From positions 62,001 through 126,000 of the forward strand of contig NZ_JAGIYY010000001.1 of the NCBI RefSeq assembly GCF_017813335.1: a DNA stretch of 64,000 nt, given 5' to 3'. Made by a program: the position numbers and the translations under genes. The stretch comes from Tianweitania sediminis. GTDB taxonomy: Bacteria; Pseudomonadota; Alphaproteobacteria; Rhizobiales; Rhizobiaceae. Of the stretch, positions 52,018 to 60,070 are shown in pieces (positions within the stretch are counted from its first letter, which is position 1; each line of letters begins with the position of its first letter). The notes beneath the pieces are model-generated. The model saw only the letters and a list, made by a program, of their open reading frames with translations, was not told where the DNA came from and searched no databases.

Positions 52018-52884
52018 ATGCAGAGCGATCCAACGGACTTTAGGTCCGGCACTCAGCCAAGTGGCTCCAGCGCATCAGGCGCACTGAAGCGCGAGACTGA
52101 CGCCACGAAGTCGGCGCTGAACGACGCTTCGGGTGCTGTGCGCGAACGCGCCAGCGGCTTGGCTTCCGATGCCAAGAAGGTTGCGACTGAGCAGGCGGAA
52201 GCCGCTCAGCAGACCTTGGGCAGCTACCTCCAGAATTTCGTTGGTGCGCTGAACGCGGCCGGCGAACACCTGAAGAAGAACGACCAATCGCAAGTTGCGG
52301 GTCTCGTTGACAGTGCCGCAGGCAGCGTCGATGACCTCGCCCGCACCGTCAAGGAAAAGCCGCTTGACCAGGTGGTGGACCAATTGCGGTCCTTCGGCCG
52401 GTCCAACCCGACCATCCTGCTTGCGGGCTCGGTTCTGGCCGGACTTGCCGCAGCGCGCTTCCTGAAGAGCTCGGCGCCATCCGCTTCCTCGACGTCTTCT
52501 TATCCTTCGTCGTCGTCCTACCCAGGCAGCTCGTCGGGAACCAATCGTTACTCGCCTGGCAGCAGCAGCGGAACTGGCTCGTCCTTCGGCGCTTCCAGCA
52601 GCTCCGGACTTGGCGCGGGCTCCAGCACCGGATCTTCGTCATTCGGTGCAGGCTCGGGCGCTTCCGGCGCGTCAACCACCAGCTCCACCACCTCGGGTTC
52701 GGCTTATCCGTCGGCCTTGTCTGATGCCGCTGGCGACCGCACCGCACGCGACACGGTCGAGTCGTCGCCCTACAAGCCCGCCGGCGCAACCTCGTCCTCG
52801 TCGTCGTCCTTGCCTCCGCTGGAAGGCACGCCCGAGGTGTGGCCGGCCGATTACAAGCCATCAGGAGACCGCCGCAATGATTGA
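52018..52884 (+). CDS. Membrane-associated stress-type protein with helical N-terminus and Ser/Gly-rich tail
   Basis: 288 residues from ATG 52018 (AAAGG seven bases upstream). Residues 20-110 form long amphipathic helices (ASGAVRERASGLASDAKKVATEQAEAAQQTLGSYLQNFV), reminiscent of nutrient-deprivation or YqjD/ElaB-like proteins. A hydrophobic segment near residue 140 (SNPTILLAGSVLAGLAAARFL) is probably the membrane anchor. From about 150 on, the chain is a low-complexity Ser/Gly/Thr tail. No enzyme domain. It overlaps the holin-like gene by 8 bases; the three-gene operon has an EcfG-type promoter motif. Confidence 0.8.
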   Translation: MQSDPTDFRSGTQPSGSSASGALKRETDATKSALNDASGAVRERASGLASDAKKVATEQAEAAQQTLGSYLQNFVGALNAAGEHLKKNDQSQVAGLVDSAAGSVDDLARTVKEKPLDQVVDQLRSFGRSNPTILLAGSVLAGLAAARFLKSSAPSASSTSSYPSSSSYPGSSSGTNRYSPGSSSGTGSSFGASSSSGLGAGSSTGSSSFGAGSGASGASTTSSTTSGSAYPSALSDAAGDRTARDTVESSPYKPAGATSSSSSSLPPLEGTPEVWPADYKPSGDRRND

Positions 52885-53269
52885 GCCGCAAGACAACCGT
52901 GGCGTGGGCAGCTTGATCAGTGACCTGATCCAGCAGGTTTCCACGCTTGTGCAGACCGAGATCCGGCTGCTTCGCTCCGAAATGGGCGACAAGATGAAAC
53001 TCGCTGTTAGCGGGATCACGGAAATGCTCGCCGGAGCGATCCTGCTCATGGCAGCCCTTCTGGTGCTCTTGCAGGCCCTGGTGGTTGCTTTGAGCGAGTT
53101 CATGGATCCCGCTTGGGCTTCGCTTCTGGTGGGCGTCGTGGTTGCGATCATCGGCGTTGTGCTGGTGCGCAGGGGCACGGCCAATCTCGAGCCCTCCAAC
53201 CTCATGCCCGACCAGACCACCCATCAGCTTGGCAAAGACGCGACCGTTGTGAAGGAGCAGTTCAAATGA
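52877..53269 (+). CDS. Phage-holin-family/YqjE-like membrane protein (DUF1469)
   Basis: 130 residues from ATG 52877. Amphipathic N-terminal helix GSLISDLIQQVSTLVQTEIRLLRSEM, then two membrane helices (AGAILLMAALLVLLQALVVALSEF; WASLLVGVVVAIIGVVLVRRG). This is the actinobacterial-holin/YqjE layout, found in many non-phage chromosomes with DUF3618 genes, as here. Its role is unknown and probably concerns envelope stress. It overlaps both neighbours. Confidence 0.85.
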   Translation: MIEPQDNRGVGSLISDLIQQVSTLVQTEIRLLRSEMGDKMKLAVSGITEMLAGAILLMAALLVLLQALVVALSEFMDPAWASLLVGVVVAIIGVVLVRRGTANLEPSNLMPDQTTHQLGKDATVVKEQFK

Positions 53270-54543
53270 GCGAGGAAACGAGCAACCTGGAACGTGAAGC
53301 GGAACTGACGCGCGCGCGGATTGCAGACACTGCCGAAACGCTGCGGGCCCGTATGACCCCCGGTCAGATGATCGACGAACTGACGTCCTCGCTGCGCACG
53401 GGTGATGGGGCAGCCGCCCTGACGAACCTGAAAACGCAGGTCCGCGACAACCCCCTACCACTGGCGTTGGTGGGCGTCGGCCTGGCTTGGCTTGCGCTGG
53501 GCAAGGGCACGACGCCGGAGTCCTTCCGTTCGAGCTCCACATCCTATCGCGGCTCGTCCCGCAGCCTTTACGGTTCCGACGCGGATTATTATGCCTCGGA
53601 CGCCGATTATGCTGCCGCTGATTATGGCGCGACGGACTATCCGGTGACCGATGACTGGGTGGGCAGCGACGACGTCGATACCCAATCCGGTCCAGGCATG
53701 GGCGATCGCGTCAAGGGAATGGCGTCCAGTGCCAAGGGCAGTGCCCAAGGCATGGCATCGAGCGCCAAGGGCATGGCTTCCGGCGCCGGCAGCGCAATCA
53801 ACCGTGCCGCGCATGATGCCCGAGACGCAATCGGCGGTGCCGCCAATGCCGTGGGCAACGCGGTCGGCTCCACGCAGGAGCGCCTCGGAGCAGCCGGCAG
53901 TTCCATGTACCGCGGCGGGCGCTCTTTTGCGCGCGGCACCTCCACCCGGGCCCGCGACGCACAAGACTGGGCGGCCGATGCGATCCAGCGTGAGCCGCTG
54001 ATCACGGCGGCAGTCGGCGCTGCAATCGGCCTTGCACTTGGCGCTCTCCTGCCCAAGACGAGGCTCGAGGACCAGCAGTTCGGTGCGGCAAGCGACGACC
54101 TGAAGCATCGCGCCAAGGATCTTGCGTCCGACGGCATCCAGCAGGCCAAGGAAGTGGCAACGGAAACCTACGACTCGCTGAAAGAGGCCGCCGATAAGGA
54201 AGGTCTTACCAATGACGGCAAGCCGTTGGCGGAACGCGTTTCCAAGGTCCTGAGCGAAACAGCCGACCACGCCCAGTCTTCCGTGAAAGACCGCGTGTCT
54301 GGGTCCAGCTCTGGCTCGTCCTCCGGTTCTAGCTCGGCCTCTGGCTCCGGCTCGACCTCTGGCTCCGGCTCGACCTCTGGCTCCGGCTCTGGGTCGTCCT
54401 CCGGCTCGGGCGCGACCACGGGCTCCAACTCAGGCTTGGGCTCTGGTTCTAGCGCCGGCTCGGCTTCAACGTCGGGCTCGGGCGCGACTTCGGGCTCGGG
54501 CTCCGGCTTAGGTGCCGGCTCTTCAGGAAAATCGAAGATCTGA
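53266..54543 (+). CDS. DUF3618 protein with long Ser/Gly repeat tail
   Basis: 425 residues from ATG 53266. DUF3618 domain at the N-terminus ([31 protein letters not shown]). A hydrophobic segment [15 protein letters not shown] near residue 65 and [18 protein letters not shown] near 245 follow. Helical Ala/Gly-rich repeats ([31 protein letters not shown]) occupy about 140-230. The last 80 residues are Ser/Gly/Thr repeats encoded by tandem 18-base units at about 54330-54410. A strong terminator follows. Function unknown; operon with the two genes before it suggests envelope protection. Confidence 0.82.
   Translation: MSEETSNLEREAELTRARIADTAETLRARMTPGQMIDELTSSLRTGDGAAALTNLKTQVRDNPLPLALVGVGLAWLALGKGTTPESFRSSSTSYRGSSRSLYGSDADYYASDADYAAADYGATDYPVTDDWVGSDDVDTQSGPGMGDRVKGMASSAKGSAQGMASSAKGMASGAGSAINRAAHDARDAIGGAANAVGNAVGSTQERLGAAGSSMYRGGRSFARGTSTRARDAQDWAADAIQREPLITAAVGAAIGLALGALLPKTRLEDQQFGAASDDLKHRAKDLASDGIQQAKEVATETYDSLKEAADKEGLTNDGKPLAERVSKVLSETADHAQSSVKDRVSGSSSGSSSGSSSASGSGSTSGSGSTSGSGSGSSSGSGATTGSNSGLGSGSSAGSASTSGSGATSGSGSGLGAGSSGKSKI
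54330..54410. repeat. Tandem 18-base Ser/Gly/Thr-coding repeats
   Basis: Consecutive copies of units like TCTGGCTCCGGCTCGACC, encoding Ser-Gly-Ser-Gly-Ser-Thr, in the tail of the DUF3618 gene. They are near-identical, so copy number is likely to vary between strains. Confidence 0.7.
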
Positions 54544-54548
54544 TCAGA

Positions 54549-54581
54549 AAAAGGGCGGGGTGCTTGGCACCCCGCCCTTTT
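54549..54581. terminator. Rho-independent terminator, usable from both strands
   Basis: AAAAGGGCGGGGTGC (54549-54563) pairs exactly with GCACCCCGCCCTTTT (54567-54581) across a 3-base loop, ending in TTTT rightward and starting AAAA for the opposite direction. It lies between the rightward DUF3618 gene and the leftward small zinc-motif gene. Confidence 0.9.
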
Positions 54582-54611
54582 CACGTCTGATGTCCGCGTC
54601 GATGTGCTCGA

Positions 54612-54770
54612 TCAAGCGCCGCCAAGCGGCGTCATCACCTTTCCAGTTCCATCGCATTCCGAACAGGTCTGGCCGTCGACCTTTCCGCTCCCGCCGCATT
54701 TCCGGCACAAGCTTTCGCCTGCGTTGGGCGTTCCTTCGGGGACGGCATCGGGATTTGCTGGCTGACTCAT
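54612..54770 (-). CDS. Small DnaJ-type zinc-finger protein (52 aa)
   Basis: 52 residues from ATG 54770 (GGAGA eleven bases upstream). Two CxxCxGxG-like motifs: CRKCGGSGKV and CSECDGTGKV, the pattern of half a DnaJ zinc centre, with a Pro/Asn-rich N-terminus. It would bind one zinc. The longer frame extending rightward to 55628 is antisense to the hydrolase gene and lacks the motif. A terminator follows it. Homologous mini-proteins exist in alphaproteobacteria, without assigned function. Confidence 0.72.
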   Translation of the reverse strand: MSQPANPDAVPEGTPNAGESLCRKCGGSGKVDGQTCSECDGTGKVMTPLGGA

Positions 54771-54899
54771 CTGCTGGTTCTCCGTTTCTTCCCCAACTCT
54801 TCGGAGCAGCAATTGATCCGCTTTCCCTGCGCTCACGCAGGGACGGAACAATCCACAGGGTCGATGCTTGTGCCGAGACACGAGCGCAAGGAGACAACG

Positions 54900-55736
54900 A
54901 TGGCTGTTCAGATCCCGCTGGACGAGGCAAGCATCGCCGGCACGGAAGGCGATGACGGTTTGTGGACGCTGACGCCGGACCTGGCGTTTCAACGACACAC
55001 GCTCGTCAACGTGGTGTATCTGGGAACAGCTGCGAACTGGGTGCTGATCGACACAGGCATCAAGGGTTCCGCAAAAGCCATTCGCGCTGCCTGCGCCCAG
55101 CGCTTCGGTGAAGGGAGCCCTCCGGCCTATATTCTCATGACCCATGGCCACTTCGACCATGTTGGCGCGCTGGTGGAGCTCGCCGATGAATGGGATGTGC
55201 CGGTCTACGCCCATCCCCTGGAGCACCCCTATCTGAATGGAACGGAGTCGTATCCGTCGCCAGAGCCATGGGTCGGCGGCGGGATCATGCCGCTGTTGTC
55301 GCCCCTCTTTCCCACAAGCCCGGTTGATGTCGGACCCCGGCTGCGAGACCTGCCAGCCGACGGCTCCGTTCCAGGTTTTCCGGAGTGGCGCTGGCTCCAC
55401 ACGCCAGGGCATACGCGCGGTCATGTTTCGCTTTGGCGTGAAAGCGACCGCGCGGTCATCGCTGGCGATGCTTTCGTCACCACAGGACAGGAATCTGCGT
55501 ACGAAGTGGCGATGCAGACACCGGAAATGCACGGGCCGCCCCGCTACTTCACACCAGACTGGGTGGCTGCACGGCGCTCGGTCGAAGCCCTGGCTGCTTT
55601 GCAGCCGCAACTGGTGGTGACGGGCCACGGCCGAGCCATGGCCGGTGCGCAGATGCTGGCGGCGCTCGAGGATCTGGCTCGACGCTTCGACGCGATTGCG
55701 CTGCCGCCTTCACACCGCGCATCCTCCTCCGACTGA
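54900..55736 (+). CDS. MBL-fold metallo-hydrolase
   Basis: 278 residues from ATG 54900 (AAGGAG upstream). The metal-binding set is complete: THGHFDHVGAL (HxHxDH) near residue 81, HTPGHTRGHVSLW (His) near 168, IAGDAFV (Asp) near 185 and VTGHGRAM (His) near 242. Zinc-dependent hydrolysis is expected; substrate unknown. It lies 15 bases before a small membrane-protein gene and is probably co-transcribed with it. Cytosolic. Confidence 0.9.
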   Translation: MAVQIPLDEASIAGTEGDDGLWTLTPDLAFQRHTLVNVVYLGTAANWVLIDTGIKGSAKAIRAACAQRFGEGSPPAYILMTHGHFDHVGALVELADEWDVPVYAHPLEHPYLNGTESYPSPEPWVGGGIMPLLSPLFPTSPVDVGPRLRDLPADGSVPGFPEWRWLHTPGHTRGHVSLWRESDRAVIAGDAFVTTGQESAYEVAMQTPEMHGPPRYFTPDWVAARRSVEALAALQPQLVVTGHGRAMAGAQMLAALEDLARRFDAIALPPSHRASSSD

Positions 55737-55751
55737 GGGAGCGCGTCGATT

Positions 55752-56117
55752 ATGCGCTTCATTCCCCGCAGCCTGCATGCAGCCGCCGACTACCTCGTCG
55801 GCCTCCTCGTTATCGCGCTTCCGTTTCTGTTTGGGTGGGATGACGCCGCCACGTCCGCGTTTGTTGTGGCCGGCCTTGCTGCCCTCGCCTACAGCGCCGT
55901 CACGGATTACGAACTGGGGCTTTGGAAACGGCTCCCGTTTCGTGTTCATCTCGGCCTGGACGTTCTGTTCGTGATCTTCATGTTTGGTGCACCCACGCTT
56001 CTGGCGCTTCCCTCCGCTTCCCAGTGGGCACCTTACCTGGTTGGAGCGGCGGGACTGTTTCTTGTTTTCACCACCCGGCTGGAGCCCAACTCGCCGGCAC
56101 AAGCAGCGCGCCACTGA
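55752..56117 (+). CDS. Small membrane protein, SPW-like repeat type
   Basis: 121 residues with four membrane helices: SLHAAADYLVGLLVIALPFLFGWDD, TSAFVVAGLAALAYSAVT, RVHLGLDVLFVIFMFGAPTLLAL and APYLVGAAGLFLVFTTRL. HAAxDYxxGxxLIxxPFxFGW is a recurrent pattern of small proteobacterial and cyanobacterial SPW/DUF family proteins. Function unknown. Starts 15 bases after the hydrolase gene. Confidence 0.75.
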   Translation: MRFIPRSLHAAADYLVGLLVIALPFLFGWDDAATSAFVVAGLAALAYSAVTDYELGLWKRLPFRVHLGLDVLFVIFMFGAPTLLALPSASQWAPYLVGAAGLFLVFTTRLEPNSPAQAARH

Positions 56118-56205
56118 AGCCGGGCAGAGGGACTGTCACAGTGGCGTCGAACCAGCCGGTCATATATCCCGGCACCACCACGTTCCTTCTGTTTCAGAGC
56201 TTCCG

Positions 56206-57234
56206 TTGACCGCCATTCGCCTTGATCGCCTTACCCGTCGCTTCGGTTCCTCGGTTGCGCTCGACAGCGTGTCGCTCGATCTCCAACCAGGCTCCTTTAC
56301 CGCCCTTCTCGGCCCATCCGGTTGCGGCAAGACCACGCTTCTGCGCCTTATCGCGGGCTTCGAAACGCCGAGCGAGGGCTCGGTCTGGTTCGGTGACCGG
56401 ATGATGGCTGGAGACCAGGTTCTTGTTGCGCCGGAACAGCGCGGCATCGGCATCGTGTTTCAATCTTACGCCTTATGGCCTCATCTCGATGTCGCGGGGA
56501 ATGTCGGCTATCCCCTGCGCATGCGCGGCACTGCGCGAAGCGCCGCCAACCGGCAGGTCGATGAGGTACTGGAGATCGTCGGGCTGACGGGTTTCGGCGC
56601 ACGCCGGATCGATGAGTTGTCCGGCGGGCAGCGGCAACGCGTTGCGCTTGCCCGCTGCCTCGTCGGCAACAACGGTATCATCCTGTTTGATGAACCGCTT
56701 GCGAACCTGGACATGCATCTGCGGGCAACGATGGTGGACGTGTTCCGTGACATCCACCAGCGCACGAAGGCCACGATCGTTTATGTCACGCATGATCAGG
56801 CCGAAGCGCTCGCGCTCGCGGACAAGGTCGCGGTCATGGAACGCGGCCGGGTGCTGCAATATGCGGCGCCGACCGCCGTTTACCATCAACCAGCCGATAT
56901 GGCGGTGGCCCGCTTCGTCGGGCGTGGCAACCTCGTGCCAGCGGTGGCGCAGGTCGACGGCAGCGTCCTCCTTGCCGGACACCGGTTTCAGGCGCGGGCA
57001 AGCGAGGCTTTTTCCGGCCCGGCACACGTTCTCCTTCGTCCGGAAGCGCTGCGGCTCGGCGAAGAGGGTTTACCGGCACGGGTGATGTCGTCGACGTACC
57101 GCGGCCCGGTGCATGAACTGCGGCTCAGCCTGACCGGAGAGGCCGGCGAATTGGTGGTGGATCACCCGGCTCCCGTTGCCAGCGGGACAGATGTCCGGGT
57201 AGCCGTGGCCGACGCCTGGGCAATGCCGGGCTGA
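56206..57234 (+). CDS. ABC transporter ATP-binding protein (FbpC/PotA-type)
   Basis: 342 residues with a TTG start at 56206. This is the first start before the domain (AIRLDRLTRRFGSSVALDSVSLDL); its ribosome site is weak. Walker A GPSGCGKTT near residue 37, signature LSGGQRQRVALARCL near 137, Walker B IILFDEPLANLD, switch YVTHDQAEALALADK, and a C-terminal TOBE domain with VLLRPEALRLGEEG. It is convergent with the permease and binding-protein genes and is the likely ATPase for them, although transcribed apart from them. Confidence 0.9.
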   Translation: MTAIRLDRLTRRFGSSVALDSVSLDLQPGSFTALLGPSGCGKTTLLRLIAGFETPSEGSVWFGDRMMAGDQVLVAPEQRGIGIVFQSYALWPHLDVAGNVGYPLRMRGTARSAANRQVDEVLEIVGLTGFGARRIDELSGGQRQRVALARCLVGNNGIILFDEPLANLDMHLRATMVDVFRDIHQRTKATIVYVTHDQAEALALADKVAVMERGRVLQYAAPTAVYHQPADMAVARFVGRGNLVPAVAQVDGSVLLAGHRFQARASEAFSGPAHVLLRPEALRLGEEGLPARVMSSTYRGPVHELRLSLTGEAGELVVDHPAPVASGTDVRVAVADAWAMPG

Positions 57235-57253
57235 GGGTCGGAAGCGCTTTGCT

Positions 57254-58855
57254 TCAGCGCCAAGGCAGGACGCCGCCGGGCAGCCTGCGGGCAAATCGGT
57301 CGAGAACAGCAAGCAAGGCGACCACCACCACGATGCTGGCAACCGCGATGGCGGCCGCCTGCGTGCCGAGCCCCGCTTCTTCCAAGCTGAACAGAACCAC
57401 GCCCAGCGTTTCGTTGCCGCTCGACCAAAGAAGCGCCGAAACGGTGAGTTCGTTGAAGGCGCTCATAAAGACGAGCAGCGCGCCCGCCAATGCGGCCGGC
57501 GCAACGAGCGGCGCCGTAATCGTCAAGGCGCGCCTGATCGGGCCAGCGCCTGCGGCAGCGGCGGCTTCCGTGAGTTCGGCCGGCAACTGGTTCACTGCCG
57601 TCGTGATCGGCTTCATCGCTAGCGTCAGAAAGCGCATGCAGTAAGCGATCAGGATGATCGCGGCCGTGGCATAAAGGCTGCCGATCAACGGCAGTGGCCG
57701 CAAAAACAGGAGGATGCAGGCAATCGCCAGAACGATGCCCGGCACCGCATAGGGCAGATCGATGACGCCGTGAAGGATGCGCTGGTGACGCTGCGAAAAG
57801 CGCTCCAGCACAACAGCAAGCGGCACGGCACCCAGCGCCAGGATCAAGGCTGCCCCGGCCGACAACAGCGTCGAGTTGCGAAACGCGCGCATGGTTGACG
57901 CTTGCCGGGTCAGGACTTCGGCGAAATTGCCCACGGTTGCGGTTTCCGCCGTCAGGGGAACCCCAAATGCCGGCACGAAAGCCGTGGTGAGAAGCGCCAG
58001 CGCCGGCAGCACCAGAATAGCCGTGATCACCAGCGCGCCTACCATCGCGAGTGGCACACGCCAGCGGCCAAGGGCAAACTGGGCCGGAAGGCCTCCTGCG
58101 AAGCGCGCGCTGTGGTCGCGCACCGCCAGCGCCTGAACCGCGGTTCCCGCCAGAGCCAGCGCCGAAATCAGGATCGACAGGCCCGCCATTTGCGGCAGGA
58201 CGCTCGGCCCGTAGCTCGCCATCTGCTGATAGATGAGCGTTGGCAAAGTGAGGTAGTTCACCGGCATGCCGAGCAGGGCCGGGATGCCGAAATTGCCGAT
58301 CCCCGACACAAAGGCGAGCGCCGCCGCTGCAATCAGGTAAGGGCGAAGCAGGGGCAGAACCACGGTGAAAAGCGCGCGCATCTGCGTGGCGCCGGCTGCG
58401 CGCGCTGCTTCCAGAAAGTCGCGCGGCACCCGCGCCAATCCTGCCCGCACGGTCACGAAAACAATCGGAGCATGCTGCACGCCGAAAAGAAGGATGATCC
58501 CGTTGCGCCCAAGCACCGGGTTCTGCGTGCCTGGCGGCGGTGCAAGACCGAGCATGCCGAGAAGCGTCGATGATGGCCCGAAAAGATGCAGCCATGACAG
58601 GGCCGTCACCTGCGGCGCAATCATCAGCGGTAGAAGAAGCAGAAAGCCAAGCGCCTTGCGGCCGGGCATGTCGGTCATGGCAACCGCAATGGCGAAGGGT
58701 ATGCCGATCACCATGGCAAGCACGGCGCCAAAGAAGGAGGTGTCCAGCGTGCGCCAGGTTGCGCGCTGCGTGGAACTGCGCATCAGGCGCTCGGCAAAAG
58801 CCGATAGGTCGAGTTCACCGCCGGGCGCCACCGCCGCCAGAAGAAGGCGGGCCAT
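57254..58855 (-). CDS. ABC transporter permease, iron(III)/FbpB-type fused (start uncertain)
   Basis: 533 residues from ATG 58855, ending 20 bases from the convergent ATPase gene. It has two permease modules, with EAA loops EAARAAGATQMRALFTVVLPLLRP and EAAAAAGAGPIRRALTITAPLVAP (about residues 150 and 430), as in FbpB/AfuB. The frame stays open for 52 codons upstream, back to the binding-protein stop at 59012. Those codons encode a convincing first membrane segment (SNFWLGAAFALAVIGLLSVLP), but they contain no ATG, GTG or TTG. So either the start is non-canonical or translation begins inside the first helix. Confidence 0.85.
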   Translation of the reverse strand: MARLLLAAVAPGGELDLSAFAERLMRSSTQRATWRTLDTSFFGAVLAMVIGIPFAIAVAMTDMPGRKALGFLLLLPLMIAPQVTALSWLHLFGPSSTLLGMLGLAPPPGTQNPVLGRNGIILLFGVQHAPIVFVTVRAGLARVPRDFLEAARAAGATQMRALFTVVLPLLRPYLIAAAALAFVSGIGNFGIPALLGMPVNYLTLPTLIYQQMASYGPSVLPQMAGLSILISALALAGTAVQALAVRDHSARFAGGLPAQFALGRWRVPLAMVGALVITAILVLPALALLTTAFVPAFGVPLTAETATVGNFAEVLTRQASTMRAFRNSTLLSAGAALILALGAVPLAVVLERFSQRHQRILHGVIDLPYAVPGIVLAIACILLFLRPLPLIGSLYATAAIILIAYCMRFLTLAMKPITTAVNQLPAELTEAAAAAGAGPIRRALTITAPLVAPAALAGALLVFMSAFNELTVSALLWSSGNETLGVVLFSLEEAGLGTQAAAIAVASIVVVVALLAVLDRFARRLPGGVLPWR

Positions 58856-58936
58856 AGGTAAAACGCTGAGCAGGCCGATGACTGCGAGCGCGAAGGCCGC
58901 GCCGAGCCAGAAGTTTGACCTTGAGTGTGAAAACGG

Positions 58937-58969
58937 GAAGAACCCGCGCTTGCGCAGCGCGGGTTCTTC
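58937..58969 (-). terminator. Stem-loop between the iron-type binding protein and permease genes
   Basis: GAAGAACCCGCGCT (58937-58950) and AGCGCGGGTTCTTC (58956-58969) pair exactly over 14 bases with a 5-base loop. Leftward it is followed by CCGTTTTC, a weak T-run. It lies in the gap between binding protein and permease and probably makes binding-protein mRNA more abundant by partial termination. Confidence 0.65.
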
Positions 58970-59011
58970 AAATTGCGTTGTGGACAGGTCGGCCAGCTGA
59001 TCGTCCGCCGC

Positions 59012-59983
59012 TTACTGGCCCATCACATCGGAGAACTTTTCCTTGTTCGCCATGTCGTCTTTCAGGGCCGCGGCCGCGTCGTAGTTCAGGACCTTGATGG
59101 TCGAGCGCTCGGGATAGCCCGCCGGCAGCGCGACATCATCACGCGCCGGGATGTAACCCTGCTCGGCAGCCAGCTTCTGCCCCTCTTCCGACATAAGGAA
59201 GTCGACGAAGGCTTTGGCGGCTTCCGGATTCTTGGCTGTGGAAAGGATTGCGACCGGCTCCGTAACCGCCGAAACGCCTTCGGCGGGGAACACGAACTCG
59301 ACGGGGGCGCCCTTGGCTTTTTCGCGGATCGGCATGAAGTCGACGATCATGCCGTAAAGCTTGTCGCCGCCGCTGACCGCCTTCAGGACGTCGCCGTTGC
59401 CACCCGAAGCCTGGGCACCATTCTCGGCAAGCGCGGAGTAGAAATCCCAGCCCTGCTGCAGGTTGCCGGTCAGGGTCACCGTGTGGATCATGGCGGCGCC
59501 GGAGGTGAGCGGGCTCGGCATCACGACCTGGCCCTTGGCTTCCGGCTTGGTGAGGTCAGCCCAGCTGGTGGGCTTCATCGGCGCATTGGTGTTGTACACG
59601 ATGCCCGTGGTTATCAGCTTCGTGGAAAAATAGGTCTTGTCCTTGTCGATGAGGGCTTCGTCGATGCCTTCCACCTTTGCCTCAGGATAGGCCATCAAGC
59701 GGCCTTCCTGCTTCAAGCCTTCCATCGTGACCACATCCGCGATCAGCAGGAGGTCCGGCTGTGGCTGGCCGGCCTCGATTTCTGCGCGTAGCTTGGCCAG
59801 GATCTTGGGCGTGCCATCGCGCACCCATTCAACTTCCACGCCGGGGTTTGCAGCCTTGAACGCGTCCACCGTTTGTTGGGCATCCGTGTTCGGCTGGCTG
59901 GTATACAGGACCAGCTTACCGTCTGCGGCAAAAGCCGGGAACAGAGAGCCGGCAACAAGAGCGGAAGCAATCAACAAGCGCAT
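59012..59983 (-). CDS. ABC transporter substrate-binding protein (FbpA/iron(III)-type)
   Basis: 323 residues. Signal peptide MRLLIASALVAGSLFPAFA, then LVLYTSQPNTDAQQTVDAFKAANPGVEVEWVRDGTPKILAKLRAEIEAG, the FbpA/AfuA pattern. KTYFSTKLITTGIVYNTN and WADLTKPEAKGQVVMPSPLTSGAA follow. Paired Tyr ligands typical of iron(III)-binding are not plain, so 2-aminoethylphosphonate, thiamine or a similar ligand is also possible. It lies upstream of the permease, with a stem-loop between; the ATPase is on the opposite strand. Confidence 0.88.
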   Translation of the reverse strand: MRLLIASALVAGSLFPAFAADGKLVLYTSQPNTDAQQTVDAFKAANPGVEVEWVRDGTPKILAKLRAEIEAGQPQPDLLLIADVVTMEGLKQEGRLMAYPEAKVEGIDEALIDKDKTYFSTKLITTGIVYNTNAPMKPTSWADLTKPEAKGQVVMPSPLTSGAAMIHTVTLTGNLQQGWDFYSALAENGAQASGGNGDVLKAVSGGDKLYGMIVDFMPIREKAKGAPVEFVFPAEGVSAVTEPVAILSTAKNPEAAKAFVDFLMSEEGQKLAAEQGYIPARDDVALPAGYPERSTIKVLNYDAAAALKDDMANKEKFSDVMGQ

Positions 59984-59996
59984 GGCGCGATCCTTT

Positions 59997-60009
59997 GCAG
60001 TTCAACTGC
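59997..60009. promoter_or_regulatory. 13-bp palindrome upstream of the iron-type binding protein
   Basis: GCAGTTCAACTGC is perfectly symmetric about the central C. It ends 14 bases before the ATG of the binding-protein gene, next to AAGGA, and could be an operator. No canonical Fur box is visible. Confidence 0.35.
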
Positions 60010-60070
60010 GGCCCGTCCTAGAGCGCGTCCTTGACAGTTCGATGACGGCCGCGGCTCCGAAATCCGGCGC

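Noticed and set aside
54168-54584. Pro/Glu repeat protein on the minus strand
   Set aside because: It is only the complement of the Ser/Gly repeat tail of the DUF3618 gene.
55984-56205. N-terminal extension of the FbpC-type ATPase to 55984
   Set aside because: The extra 74 residues are antisense-like and overlap the small membrane-protein gene; the ATPase domain begins right after TTG 56206.
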